Source of the DNA: Ianthella basta | Lineage: Eukaryota > Porifera > Demospongiae > Verongiida > Ianthellidae | DNA length: 64,000 nt | Direction of reading: 5' to 3' | Assembly: GCA_964019415.1 (NCBI GenBank) | Contig: OZ025879.1 | Location: 6,539,368 to 6,603,367 of the forward strand | In this document: piece by piece, positions 48,442 through 63,400 of the stretch | Layout: the number at the start of each line of letters is the position of its first letter | How positions within the stretch are numbered: the stretch's first letter is position 1 | The notes under the pieces: model-generated | The model's input: only the letters and a program-made list of their open reading frames with translations | Told to the model about the DNA's origin: nothing | Database searches by the model: none | Position numbers and translations under genes: made by a program

Positions 48442-51400
48442 ATGGCAGCACTCTCGCCCAAGATCACCTTTCTCTGTTGTGCAGTAGCACTAGCCATAGT
48501 TGTTGTGGAGAGGTCAGTCGGCGGAGATCAGATCGTTCAGTGCGCGGATACAAAATTGAGAGGTATAGTTACAACAGCTAGCAGTTTCACGTTCTAATGA
48601 GCTCACTAATGATAGCATACGGTATCTTTGATGACAGTTAGCTGATACGTAGGTCGTTGTTTTGGGACAAATAGTAGTTGTTTAAAGCAGGCTCTGAGTC
48701 AGGTGGCAGACTAAGACTTAGTTTTTGCCTTGCATGTCAATTAATGTAGCCCATCGGATAATGCTATTTGGCCTGTCACTGGAAAATTGGTCCTGAAAAT
48801 GGTCCTAGGACCAAGTATTGGTCCACGGACCAGAATTATCTGAAAAATTGGTCCTAACCTGAAAATTTTGGTCCCACTAAGTAGGAGTGTATATAAACTA
48901 ATATGACACAATTCTTGTATTAGCTAGCTATGTGTATACATAATATTATTTTAGGACAATTGCAAGGTAGACTACAACAGCACAGCATCAAATTTTATCA
49001 GCCTAAACTGGCCCACTCAGGACCACGTTTGGCAGCCAAATATAGTCATAGCTATTTGTCTACATGGTTAGCTACTACACAGAACTTCAAAGTACAGGCT
49101 TTCTCGTCTGTCTAAAGTTACAATCCGCTGCTGGCGATAGTCCCGTCGTAAACGAACACCTCGACAAATTCAATACTTAACAGCAATAAATTTGCTCACA
49201 TCCTAGTGCTATCCCTTGCTGGCTTCTTCTGCTGCTCAGGAAGGAGAGTCTAGCCATTGTGAAGAACGAACTCGGCATCATTCACTCGAGCAGATTGGCC
49301 TCTTACCGTGTTCCGCACGTGCTGGGAAAATCCTACACTAGATCGCCTGCTTTTCTGCTTCCCGGATAACTTTGATTAACTCTATCTTGTTCTTCAATAC
49401 TTTAGAGACGATTTGTTCGCAACCGAGCTGGTAGTGCTGGTATATCACTTCGGATTAGCTTTCGCTCCGACCAATTTTTTCGTGACACTTCTTGTTAGCA
49501 CCTCTCGCGCGGTCGTCAAGGGGTCTGATCTAGCTCCTCGATCTTTGGCTATCCGCACCCACTAAACAAGCTAACATGACTACACGCATTGCTGCTGAGG
49601 CAGACCTCAAGCTCAGCACTACTGATACCGTAGTACTTTTAGACGTTAGAGCGTTTAAAGATCGCTACCACCCCACTACGATCGCTGCACAAGCCGTTTA
49701 AAGGCTCGTTTTTGCAAGACAGACCAATATTCGAATCTCGGATCAGCATTTTCAGTGAAAATGGCCAGCTATGGGCCATTTCCCCTGGAATATTGGTCCC
49801 TAGGACCAATTTTTTGCCGGACCAAAATTTCCGTGCAAGTTCCTCAGCTGAACTGGCAGTCAGTGAGGGCAGGATCCCTATCTAAAGCCTTTATATAGAT
49901 CAGAACTATATACGCAAAGACCTTCATTCAGGTATGTCCAAGTAAACCATGGTCTTACTGTGAAAATGATTTGTGCACCTCTTTATGCAGCCATCCACTT
50001 CAAGCTTCCTTTTCGCCTGGGCAAGCTGTATAATTATGTCTCTTTCCTGTAACTATCAATGCCCAGTAAGCCAACCTAGGCCTATTTCATACATATACAG
50101 GACACTAGGCCTGCACCTTGCCATACATCGAGCTGTATTGCATGGTTACAGCCCACAGTACAAGCCAATCAGATTACAGATATGCTACATACTATGTCAC
50201 TAACCAAGTCATGTCAACCAGTGAGTTACCAATCAGCCATGCAGCAAGCATGCATGTAAACGCGTTCCCAAGCAATCATTGCTGATGTGCAGTAGCATTG
50301 GTTCTCTCTATAATATAATTGGTATGTGATGTCATAGCACATCTGTAATTTGGTTAGGTTAAACTATGGACTGCAACTTGCGCAACTCACTGTATTGCAA
50401 TGCACCAGGCCAATTCCCCATTACATATAATTGGACTATGCGTGATGTGAGGCTATAAGCCAACTTTGGTTGAGCAACCTCGGACTCACTCCCATCTGCC
50501 GTCACTTCTGTGGCACTGTTAAGTGCCCCTCCATTGACACCGGACAATGAATTGAATGTTAGTGATGGATGCCTCAGATATTTCCTGTCCTGCCAGTTTT
50601 GCTACAGTATGTATTAATATTTGCAGGAGACAGATTACTTGCCCCACAACCATTGTGAAAGAAAGATAACGTTCAGACCTACACATGGTAAGGAAAGAAA
50701 GGGGGATCGAAGGGAAAAATGGCAGTGAACCGGCCCAGCACTGGCAACCTCCAGATCTTTAGTCGACCCTTTAGCAGCCGGGTCACTGGTCACCGCCAAC
50801 AGCCTCTGATCCATTGTTAATTAGCATTTTCGAGTGTCACTGATTAGTCAGTGCCCGGTGTGGGAGTTTCAAAGGAGGCTCTGGATAGAGCCCGCCCACA
50901 TTGGTATATAAGGAAGGAATGGATCAGTGGCGCTAAAGGGTCGGCTAAAGATCTGGAGGTTGCCGGTGCTGGTCCTGTTCACTGCCATTTTCCCCTTCCC
51001 CCCTTCTTTCCTTACCATGTGTAGTTCCGAACGTTATCCTTCATTCGTGTCACCATGGTACATAGACCATCTTAAATAACCATTGTGAAAGCTATCATAT
51101 TTGCACATGCATGCAGTGTTATATGACTTGCGTGGGTGAGTGTGAATGTTCAGTACAGAATGTGTCATATAAAATATGCACGAAGGGGGCATTTTGTGTG
51201 ACCTGCTGGGCCCAGTATTTGCGGCTGTTGTGAAATTGCTCTATTCTCACAATTGCTATTCCAGTCCAAGGTCATTGTGGTACCTCCAATGCAAGCGTGT
51301 GTCAGGCAGTGGAGAACTTCACTCTAACTTTGACATGCTCTCCATGTGGTGACCAGGACACAGTGCAGTGGACCTTCAGCAGTTCATCTGAGGAGGATTT

Positions 51401-54400
51401 CAAGTGTCTTCCTGAGCAGAACAAGACTCTGGTGATTGCTGCAATCAACGTGGCAAACGAGAAAGCCTCAGGGTGCTACGTGTGTGAATGTGGCAACAGT
51501 GAACATATCTTCACCGTACAAGTGGGCCTTCCAGGTGAGCACTGGAATCTTATGTACAGCATGTACAAGGAATGTATGTATGAACTTTCCTGAGGAATTA
51601 AAGTGCACTCACAGCAGAGGAGGAATTGGCACTCACAGCCCAAACGGCATGTGCTTAGAATCATACGGGAACCGTTTACTCAACCATTGATTTCATGACC
51701 CAACACTCACTGCTCCAGCCATATGTATGTGCATTACATGTATAGCTCCATACTTGCTTCTAGGTGAATGCATGGCATTGTGGGGTGAGCCAGAGCAAGC
51801 ATGTTACTGGCTGGCTCGAGGCTTACGAGTATGTACCTAACAGCCATCAATGCTGTGACCCTGGTCCCTGTTCACCAGTTCCTTCGGGTTCCTGAGATAC
51901 AGTTGCCCTCTATGTAGAACTTAAGATACACAGATGCTTCTCTTGCAATGCTGCCTGACTCTACCTGTTGACCTCAAGCATAGGTGGCACTTTAGAGCAG
52001 AACTTTCTCTGGCTCACTGCAATATAGTGGCACCCTGCTGTTTTCTTATGAGTTGGACAGGCACTAAGACCTGCAGTTGGCTGATATAGTTTTGCTACCA
52101 CTAACCACATTCCCCCTCTCCCCTCCTCCCAGTGCCTCCCACATTTCTGGTAAGGACAGTGGAAGATGGCAGCTCCACCCACTTTAACCTCCACCCTGTG
52201 ATACGTCGTGTTCCTCTGAATGAGACCACCCCTGGTGTTGTCTGCATCAACTGCTCTGCCACGGGCTACCCTGAACTTCACTACTGGTGGTACTATTATG
52301 ATGGCAGTGAAGATTACTATAATGCGTCCAGTGACCCCTGCCTCTCGTTTTATGACGACCAACCCGAGGTAGGGGGTACAACTACTTCTACTGGTATATA
52401 TACGTGTTTCTTTTGTGGGTACTGTGTGAATGGGATATTTCATCTGCTTACACTCCTGAATCACTCACTTGCACACTGTGTGTGGATTGTAGTAGCAGTT
52501 GTCACACAGCTTGGTAGATTTGTGTGATGTGTTGAACATGCTAGCTCTTAGGCAGATGATGATTTATATGCTGGCATTTGTAGGCAAACTAAGAGTGTTA
52601 TACATACTGATAGGATGGAGAATGCTCTTCCAACCTTAACTGGAGGAGGTAACTGGTTATATATATATTCTTCATATAGGATGTCCTGACTCCAACAGTA
52701 TATTTATATAATACCATGCATGCTGAAGTGAAAGTACATTTAATTATTCAGTCATGCATTCTGGTTCAGTAACACTTATTTAAAGCAGATCAAACTTTCT
52801 GTGATGCCTCCTTAAATACGTACCCAGCCGGGGCACTGATACAGTACTTACTATGTCTATGTGCATGGGATTCTTTACTGCATCATTTGCGGAAATGTGT
52901 TATGAGTGACAATTTTGGGTAGCACATTTTTATTACTAGAAATAATACAAATTTTCTACAAAAATAGTAAGGATGTAGGAATGGCATAAAAAGGACAGAA
53001 ACAAGTAAAGGCTGTTACACAGTGGAGCATTAACCATGGTCCCTACATGCAAGAATGTTACACCTTATAGTCCTACATCCTTGAATGTAGGGACGATGGT
53101 TAATGCTCCACTGTGTAACAGCCTTTACTTGTTTCTGTCCTAACCCAGCGAGGAACGGCGACCGGAAGCCAACCGTGGCTGGGAAATGCACGCACGACCG
53201 CGAAAGTCCTTCAAACGGCACGCAAGCTAACTGCTGCAGCTGCTAACAATGGCACCAGTCACTCCGGTTTCATTCGGTTTAATTACGTAATTTGAAAATG
53301 GCGTCCGTCCCGCTTGGCCAAGCAACACAGCAGGAGTCGTGGCAAGCGCCGTCTTCCGCACTAACTCGCGCCGCCTTCTAACCTACAAAGGAATGCAGCC
53401 AGCCAAAAATGTTGCAATATGGTGTGTGAAGTATTCTCCTGGTCCCTCTGGTTTGTGCACTACGGCTGTCGAAGAAGAAGAAGACGAAACGTGGGAAATG
53501 TCGAGGGTGCTATCTACGTATAGGCGCACCTTCGCTGTGAAGTAAGGTTATATATGTCCACTGTTTAGTCCCCGCTTCGTCATGGTAAGCTTCGTTCGCC
53601 GGTTTTCGGTCCTGTTCAGGAGTAGCGCGACTTTTCGTTTGTATTACAGCATACAAACAACCACTGCCATCCCTACATAGACAGCACTACCGTGCTGTCT
53701 GATTATGTAGTCTCTTGGCCTTATGTATCTATAAAATGGTGAATGCGTGTTATTGTTTTCTCACACAGGCTTAATGTGTAGCACTGATGTGATACAAGTG
53801 TATGTGTACATATGTGCTATAGACTTCTGCCTGCCTGAAAGAGGCCCACGTGTCAGGATTTCCCCAGTATCTTGTTCCCCCCTCTATCCACACAGGTGCT
53901 GTGCTTCACACCCACCATTCACAACGTTGAGCAACAGCGAATGTACTATTGTCAAGTGTCCAACATTGTGCAAACAGTGACTGCTCAACAATACATTACA
54001 TATCCAGGTCAGTGGCATATCCAATACTCTCTTTTAAGATAAGGAGTTTGATGTCCAGAGCAAAATGATGCCAATCAATTTTGGAGCACTGGTACTTCTA
54101 GTTTGACTTTGGGTATTGTATATGTGCTCCTTGTTCATAAGCATGTTTGGCATGTGCCTAGAAATGTTGCTGTTGTATGGGCATATGATGGCTACAGGTA
54201 TGGGGCATCTACAGCTAGTTATTCATACATACAGGTGTGGGAGATATTATGTACGGGTAGCTATGCATGGAGCATGACAAGGGTACAGGCCACGGCTATG
54301 TACTGTATGTATGAGCAAGTTGGAATAATTATTAGTACATAAATTGTGTGTGCATACATTCTCACCAAAACGATTTCTAAAGGTTAATTCTAGTCCTAAT

Positions 54401-57400
54401 AATAAACCTTCTTCTAAGACTCTTGAGTGAGTTACAACTCCAGATACCTGGTATCTGAATTCATTGACCAGTTTATACCCATTCACAGAGACGTCATGAG
54501 TTAGCTAGCATGTGGCCTCTCCATTTCTAATATCAGCTACACATGAGGGAGACGAACTGAGAGTGTCTTGAGTTTGGACACATCCAGCCACCTCATGAGT
54601 TTGTACTACCTCAGAATTCTTGTTATAGCATTTTCATAATACTGTAGAAATGTTTCCCCATTACACCTTGTTCTAAATGCAGGGTCGGCAGAAATGTCTG
54701 AATGGTTTATGAGACCCCATCAATTGCAGAGTCGAGGGGAAATTCCTCTCATTGGTGGCAGTGCCACTGCAGTCTGTGCGGCCTACCCACAGATTGACCT
54801 GCAAGTGGAATACTACGTCTGTGCAGTGCCGAACATGGCAGACACTGACAAGTCGGCCTGTCTCTTTGACAGTCTCACTTGCTGCAGTTGCAGTTGTCTT
54901 GACAACTCATGCCACCATAAGCTTGGCATCAATGTCACTACTAACACATTCTCTGACTCTCTGGGCATACCCACTGATGGGTGCAAAGTGGATTCTGCTA
55001 CTGAAGGCGATTTTGTGTGTGTCGTAGAGAAAAATATATCTGCAGATGGTACTGCCTCAGCTAAGCAGTTTATTGGCAATTTCTCCTTTGTATTGCCGCA
55101 AAGGATGAACACTGCATCACTCACACCTTGGGAAGATAGGGATGTTGTTGCAACTATTACTGCAAGTCCTATTATTATCACCATCGGTATTGTGCTGTGC
55201 GTAAGACACTATAGAAGATGCAAGAGGGATACTGTGAGAATGGGCAGTAAAAGGGAAGCCAATGATGGCAATGAGGAAGACAAAAGAGAAGGTTAAGCAA
55301 ACCCACACTACACACAAATTACAGTTATTGCTAAACTTGCATGCATGTTAGAAGATGCATGCAATACTACAATTTGCAGTGTGATGTAAAAGTGATTCCA
55401 TACCATCCAAGTTGATCACATGCAGTTACAAATTCGGATTTGCTGTTCTGTAAGTTAATCTCTTTGTGATACCTTCAAGATTTTCACTGCCACATGCATT
55501 CAATTGTAGCAGTCTGCAACACTGTGGACTGCTCTTTCCAGTCAGTGAAGGTCATCACTGAACTGGGGGGAAGAGAAGAAATTGTTGCCCAGTGGAAGTT
55601 AAGAAGTGATGGAAAGTTAGAGCTACCTGGATTCTTGCCAGGGGCCACCTACTTGGTAGTGTATACTTCTGATAAGGAACGTGTGAAGATTCCCATTGCA
55701 GTAGCCACTGGTGAGTCAGTAGTACCGCTATACCCACCAGGGCACATTTATATAGTTTCTTGGAGTAAATGCATGCATGAATATGCAGGGATGTCTTTAG
55801 GCCATTTGTGTTCCGAACCTGTCTTGAGAATGCAGCATGGACCCTTTAAAAAATTCTCATGAATCCCTCAGCATCAAATAGTATTACTTATGTATGCATA
55901 CTTATTGTTTATACTGTATGGCTGGAAATTTGGTGGGGAGTTTTTGCGATTGGCAGTTTTGCCAATATTTCTTCCACCAAAATTTGTCGGCATTATTGTT
56001 CAGTCATAGTTTCCCGTATAAACTAGGCTTGTAGCTGGATGCATTTGGCCTATAGGTTAATTATTGGCATGAAGCTCACAATTGACAGCTGCACACAAGG
56101 ACACTTTTCCAAAAGGTTTTGTACACCAGAGGTAGGATAGCTGTCTAGACTAGCGCGAGGAAGCCAAAAGCAATCGGAATTGCTTTGTGTGAGGACTGAT
56201 GTTAATATTATTGTCAGTAATTTACTGTGGAAGATTTTGGCAATCTGTTCTCTGTTTCTGCAATGGAGTGGTACAATTATATGCAAAGTCACAGTTAGCA
56301 AGGAAGCATCAGCAGATCTACCAAGCTAGAGAAGACTTGGATTCTCATTTGCACATTGAAGAATTTGTGGACAAAGCTAAGAATTGGAATATCGTCAAAC
56401 AACAGCATGTGTACTCCACAGCCACATTTCATCATCAGTGCAATCTATTTCTTGTCCATTCCCAATTAGCTATATTGTGATGAATATCATTATGGCACGA
56501 GGCTTACCCAACCGCCAAAGTAAATTTCGCCAAATACAATAATATCATTAATCCATCAAAATAAAGTCCCACCAAAATCTCCTGCCACAAGATAGTAGTA
56601 AATATAGTGCTTTTACCAAACCTGAACAAATGGCAATCCCTGTTTGATTTCAATGTGTTAATCACAATTTGAACAACATGCAAACTGTGTGAGTGTAATG
56701 TGTGCATACCTTGCTAAATTATGTGCATGCACTTGCCTGAATATTTGCCTGTAAGAACCTAACTTGACTTCCTTTCAACTTGACTTGACTTTCTTGTATT
56801 GCAGACTCTGACATTGATGAACGTTTGCGTAGCATCAACCAAGCCCTTGTTAAGGGAATCGACATAAATCCCAAAGTGCTGGCTGACATGTTTGCAGAAG
56901 GGGTGGTGAACAGACACCAGAATGGGCAGATACATGCCAGGCATGAGAGACATGAGCCACGTGATGTGATTGCTGCCTACTTTGCTAACAGTGTAGTCAA
57001 CAACTGGCCTGATGATATATTTGAGCAGCAGATAATGAATCTAGTGTCAGTGTTGAGGGCCTCTGATGATGATACAGCCAATCTCAGTGTGGCAGACAAG
57101 CTGTTCAAAGCTATGCATCCTGAAACCTCTGCAGGTGTGACTCATGATTAAACTGGATGTAAAAATGTATGTATACGCCTAGTTCTTATATTGTGTTGAC
57201 TCATTAGTATCATATTGATAAACTTCCCTGCCTTGTATTCACATCCGGGTTCATTTAGGCATATCTGAGTGCAGTATGTGTGTATTGAAAACTCATACTT
57301 GTAGTGCTGTTTGACCTGGTGAAGAATGGCTCTCTGGATGTGACAGGATACACACCTGAAGACCTGTCTGTGAAGTCAAAGCAAGGGAAGACGCTAGTAA

Positions 57401-60400
57401 TGGCTGCAGTGACAAGGAACAACTCAACCCTGGTTAAGGAGCTTTTGGAAAAAGGTCTCCCACCGGATATTAAAGACTTCAAAGACACTGAGGTATATTA
57501 GCTTTATCCATGAAGTCCTCTTGCATTGCAACTTGCCACTTTGGTCATGTTTCCATATAGTCAGAACAAACTGCAGTTACCTTTGCTGCCTGTCGAAATT
57601 ATTGCAAGTGCCTACAAGTACTTCTCAGGTAAACCCCATCTTCTAATGGAACTAAGGGTGAACATGTATGATGTATAAGACGATGATAACCAAACTGTTC
57701 AGTCTTACTCCATTCCTGTGTCGTCCCCAGCTACGGTTGCCATCCAGCTATTCCAGATGTTACTGGAAGGTTACCGCTGCTCTATGCTTGTGCAAATGAC
57801 TGTGCTGACTGTGTGAATCAGATAACACGCTATGACTCTGGGCTCAAAGTGAGTTGATGCATATCATAAGGATGCCCATCAAGTGAGCATGAATCAGTGT
57901 GTGTTTTATATATTCTTCACATGGCGCATAGCACCTACAGTGGACTATCAAATTTCTCTCTGCTGTTTGTGTCTCGGGCAAAGTTATTCAAGCCATTGAC
58001 TTGGCAAAGAAGCGGTGAGGACAACCAACACAATCGAGCTCCTGTACATGGCTTGCTTAATAGTGTTTGCCACAGATCTGTCACTCTGTTACTCCAGGGT
58101 ACTCATGGTTGCATATAAGAGGAGGTATGACATTAATTCAAATGATTGTATTCCATGCACCACTCTGGTGTATCTCATTACAGAAGGCAACAAAGGATTG
58201 TTGCTCCAGCTTTGTTTGAAGCTGCCACATCAGGGAACTTTGCACATGCTGCTGAGGTTCTGGAGGAAGGAGATGACCTAGATGCTAAGGTGATCTGTTT
58301 AATTAGTACACAGTTCAGCTCATCATCGTACATTTGTCATGTCCTGGTATACTCTTTGTGTAGGATGAAAATGGAGCAGGGCCAGCATATGTGGCTGCTT
58401 GCCATGGCCATCTGGGATTCCTGAAGGAGTGGGAAGTGGTGAGTCCTTTCAGGGTCCATGCAAATTGTTCCAATGGCGAACTGAAATAATTGCTAATCAA
58501 AATGAGGATAGTATAATATGTCCGACAGATGTATTATAAGCCATAGGCCCATGCATGCAGGGTTCAATTAGTATTATTCCTAGGACTGTACCTTTCTTTT
58601 GCTATTTTGAAGGTTTACAGACAGTAATGGATCAGATTGTGTCTTAGGACTCATGCAGTCACCACTGGTCTTCAACACAACCATCGAACCCCTAGCTGTG
58701 ATTCCAGTCATAATTCACTTCTCACCAGCCATTGTACAGTATGCAGCAACCCACAGCTAGTCTTGCGTAGCCGACCGCTTTTCCCCCCATTATTAATTAA
58801 TGACATATTCGGTCAATGACATCAACATATAAAAATGGAGGTAGGAATACCTGTCAGCTATGCAAGACTAACCCACAACTACGTATCATATATTTTTTAC
58901 CATTTGTGTGTGAGTGAGAGGAGGGTTGGGGCCAGAGGTGCTACCAAGATAATTTGTTATGTGATACGGTCAAGATACATATGTATACAGTAAATTCAGT
59001 GGTGTTTCCAATCCACCACTGATTGACCGCCATTTTACAGTGTGTGCCACTTGAAACACCACCAAATACTCGAGGGATGCGACTGGTTCGCACTGACAAA
59101 GGCTTGGGTCTGTTATAGCTTTTCACCAGTTTATCTTTTGTAATAGATTCATTCTTTCTGTAGTGTGGTAACAAGGTTGTATGCTTTACCAAAGACAGAA
59201 GCACCATTCTGCATGGAGCTGTATTGAGCGGTAAAACAAATGTGGTGGAGTACGTCTTACAGTGCATGGCGGATGAGAAAGCACGGGATACTAGTGCAAG
59301 AGGACCACCAGGATCAGCCCCCTGGGACGTGAACGCTAGAAATCACAAAGGAGAATCTGCACTGGAGCTAGCAGCTGTGAAAGGTACATATAATTTTATA
59401 CATAAGCTTGTATGGTGTATTCTATAGCTCACTATTTGAGAACATTCTAGTATTACTGTCCTCTATTATTTTCCTTGAAGGTCACAAGGACATGATTGAC
59501 CTTTTGGTCAGTCGTGGTGCCAGCCCGTGTGTCCCCTCCTCCAGTGGCCGTCTTGTGTCCTCTAAGTATCTAGGTGTCCAACACAATCTGAATGTCATCC
59601 GGAAAGAGCATGCACTGAAGTTAGTAAGTACAGCCTTGGCTGTTTTCATTGGAGCATCAGACACTCTGTAGCATACCGCATAATGGGAAATTTTTGCAGG
59701 AGAATATTTTTGCAAAATCCCAAAAATTGGCCCGAACTGTAATTTTGCAGAAATATTTTCGCATTTTAGTTGAGCAGATAAGCCGCTCCCCATGACAATG
59801 GCAGCTGACTATGCACGCTCATGGACTGCCCAGAACATAGCAAAACAAACGTATAGCAGAACTTACTCCCTTCTCCTCTGTCCTTTTACAAGTGCAAGGA
59901 CGTCTCATTGGGGTATTGCACTAACACTCTCCGTGTTCATTGAATTGGTTAGATAACCAAGCTAATTTACATGGAAACGTAAGACATACACATAGTATTT
60001 GAAGACATGCATAGTTCAGAATCACAGCATGATTTAGTTCATTTACAGGTGGCCCTCACTGACAATCACATCAATGGGGGTATCTGACAGGTCACATCTG
60101 GCTGGTCTGTGGAGGGCTGATCTTGCGCCTCTTAGATTAGTGGAGTCAATGAGTGAGAATCCAAGCTTGCAACAATCATCTTCATTGTCTCACTGTATCC
60201 ATGGGGATGAGTGCTTGACTGATCAATGAAGCCAATCTTTTGTAGAAGATTGCTGCAGAGGGACCCCGCCCACCAGTGGTAGATAGCACTAGGGGTGTGA
60301 AAGAGCCGTACTCAATCTTGATGATTTTCCTCTCATAATGCCTTCTCCTTACCTTCTCGTTCTGTCTGTATGACGATTGGATAGTCTTGTTGGCATAGGC

Positions 60401-63400
60401 TCATGTGAATGAGGTAAACACTCTTATGTCAACAAAGCACTTTGCCTACAGTTTCCCCAGAAACCTACGGCCTTCACATCTATAGTCTTGCATGGTCATC
60501 AACATTTGCGGTTCTGAGTTGGAACATTCCTTCAGAGAGGGGTTGTAGATGTGACTGTCTCCACACTCAATCGGGCATATCTCCGTGTGAGGAGCTGAGC
60601 AGTCAAGTCATGAATATGGTCCTGTCTAATTGTAGGAAACACTCCTTTGTAGCAGTTAATGGCATTGGAGGTGAAGAATGGAGCGCCACATCAGGCAATG
60701 ACTTGGAAGCCCTAGTGGGTCCCAGTCATACCATATGCAAAGGGCATCACGAAAAGCCTGCTTTTGTAGGGAGATCTGATAGAAAGTGTGGTGCTCTGCA
60801 GCCTTCTGGAGCTTAGGTGGCAAGCTAGGTGTTCTTCAGAGCTATGGCTTCCTCACATTGTCTTTCATGGTGGTGCTTCTTGGTCTCATGCTTCCGATGC
60901 TCCTGCATGCATATGGTTTGAGCAGATAAGAGTGATTTGCTGTTCTGCCCTGTGTAAAGAACGATGAGAGGTGAGATGACCATGCAAATCATGATGCTCT
61001 GTACTGTTCCGCAGCCTGCTCTGCAACTCTGGGTATTCCATGGCCTCCTTCCCTGACTGGAAGTGCAAAGAGTTGCCTTTCAGTGTCACTGATATTGCTG
61101 CGACCAGTCATGGCATGCAGATATCTAAGCCTTATAGTGCATCTTTGACAGGTTGCAGCTTGTCACACAGGTCAGGCATAGCACGAATCAGATAGTTCCA
61201 TTTGCACATAAAGCCATTAATCAGTGCAGAGTAGGCTGATTGAGGTTGGGATTGAGCAATTGTGACCAGCCAATCAATCTCTTCTGCCCATTGGTTGACC
61301 TTGATGGTGATGAATGTCTCTGAGAAAGAGTACTGAGGGGAACACCAAGGTAGGTCTTTGAATCTCTCGAATTGGTTATTAGCTACCAGTAGCTAGTCTC
61401 CTCTTCACCTGTATCACTGTAAACGATTACATTCTCCACTGCTTCATTGGCTGATGCAATAGTGGGGTATGGTACTACTGTTCAAGGTGAGATATCTGTC
61501 TTAGGTAGCACTGAATCAGCTCTCTCAAAGTAGCAACTTTGATATAACAGACTTTCTCGTAGCTATTCGTTTGCAGGGCGGCAGCACAAGCACAAGGCAC
61601 TGTGCCTTCTTAGCCAGCATACGTAGCTGCTGCCGAGTCCTAGTTAAGCCATTATTTTGTCTTAGTTTGCCACCAAACATATTAAAAACACAGGGTTAAT
61701 GGAAAATGTTCATGGAGAATATTTTCATGAATCAATCTATCTGTGAAATTCACGAAAAAGTTCTCCTGCAAATTTTCCCACTATATGGTAATTTATATGC
61801 TCTACAGTATTTGGCAGTACAGTGGTACTTGCCTAAGATTGTCACTGTGTTAGGCAGCCACCTCTCTAAAACAGCCAGCCTCCCTGGCTCCAAATATCAC
61901 TAACACATTACAATGTACCTCTGTAGAGCAGCCACCTCTCTATATGAAGTCAGTAGAACTGGCCCAAAGGTGGCTGTCTTAGACAGCTTTCAGTGTATAA
62001 CACTAACATTTGGTTCTGTATCCTTTCTATTTACGGGATGATTTGCCCGCTCTAAATTCTCAAGAGAATAAACTTTTGTGGATAAGGCTGTCAATCTGTA
62101 AAACCCATGAAAGTTTACTGCCACGAGTATTCAGGTCCATACGGTTTTGCTGCCACGGGATTCAGATTATTATGTTCTATTCATTGCAGATTGGAAACTG
62201 CAATCAAGGAGAAGCACACACTGGTAGAGTTTTGCAAATCCTGGCAGGTTTGTGGCAATCATTATGCTTAGCTTGTATGTGTGCATAACCAGTATGCCCA
62301 TCACAAAATTTAAAGGTAGGCCACTCCTGCTAGTGTAGACAAAATCTCAACAAGCAGTCTATTCAAGCATCTAACCTTGGCCTACCATCAACTTCCTCCA
62401 GCAGGGACTGTATAATTATGTTCTTTACTTCTTACACAAAGTCATCTATTTACAATGCATTGTCTTGTAGGACCCCTATGACCACAATCTGACAACCTCT
62501 AGTGGATACAACATGCTTATGGTGGCAGCTGAGTACGGCAGACACGATGTTCTACAGTATCTGTTAGACTCCTTGAATCAGATTCCTGGAGATGGCAGCC
62601 AGGTTCTGACAGAGCTGCAGGCTCCTGTAGGATGTGATCTAACAGATGCATGGCAACCATGTAGTACAGGTGAGGAATACTCTGAAGGAGTGAACTCTAC
62701 AGGTACACATGTGAAAATACACTTTACTGTCCGTGTTATTTCATGGCCATATATTGTGCTAGTCCTAACATTGCTATATGTTCACTAGCTGATTACCCAC
62801 CCTTCAGGTGAGTTCCAGCTTATCGTTCAAAAATTTGAGCCTTTAACCAGTCGAAACTGCATGTCTATTTAATTGGGAGCATTCTGTAGACTCTCTCCAT
62901 AGGCACAGAATTTCCTTGTGTTGATTTGTTTGTCTGAAGGAGTCCAGTGGCAAAGGCACTAACTGGCCTTAGATCACTCCCTCCAACTCCACCAACTCCA
63001 TAGGCACAGAGTTTCCTTATGTTGATTCATTTGTCTGAAGGAGTCCAGCGGCGAAGGCATTAGCCACTTTAGGTCACTCCTCGAATTGCTGTGGTGTAGC
63101 CTTACACTTTGCGTGTAGATTGGTGGAACATTTGAAGGAGGAATTCACATTCAACGAAACCACGATCTTTACCCTATCTCTTGGATATGGTGGTAACCTT
63201 AAAATATGCAAGAACTTAGACAGAACAACGTTTAACCCAAAAATCAGCTCAATCATTTTACTCTTGATATGCCTTTCCCTATTCCTATCACCATTGGTGG
63301 CCATCCATAAAAACCGAGGGAGAAACTCCTGACCATAATAATGTCATTTACGTCCATTACAATAAGATTTTACAGATAAGGCAACACACACATCAAAGTC

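Noticed and set aside
53747-53980. 77-codon frame before the second Ig2 half-exon
   Set aside because: The acceptor at 53895 and phase 0 from 52368 fix a different frame that yields the expected YYCQVSN motif.
60442-60816. 124-codon plus-strand frame in the ANK-D intron
   Set aside because: It is the antisense face of a decayed reverse-transcriptase element.
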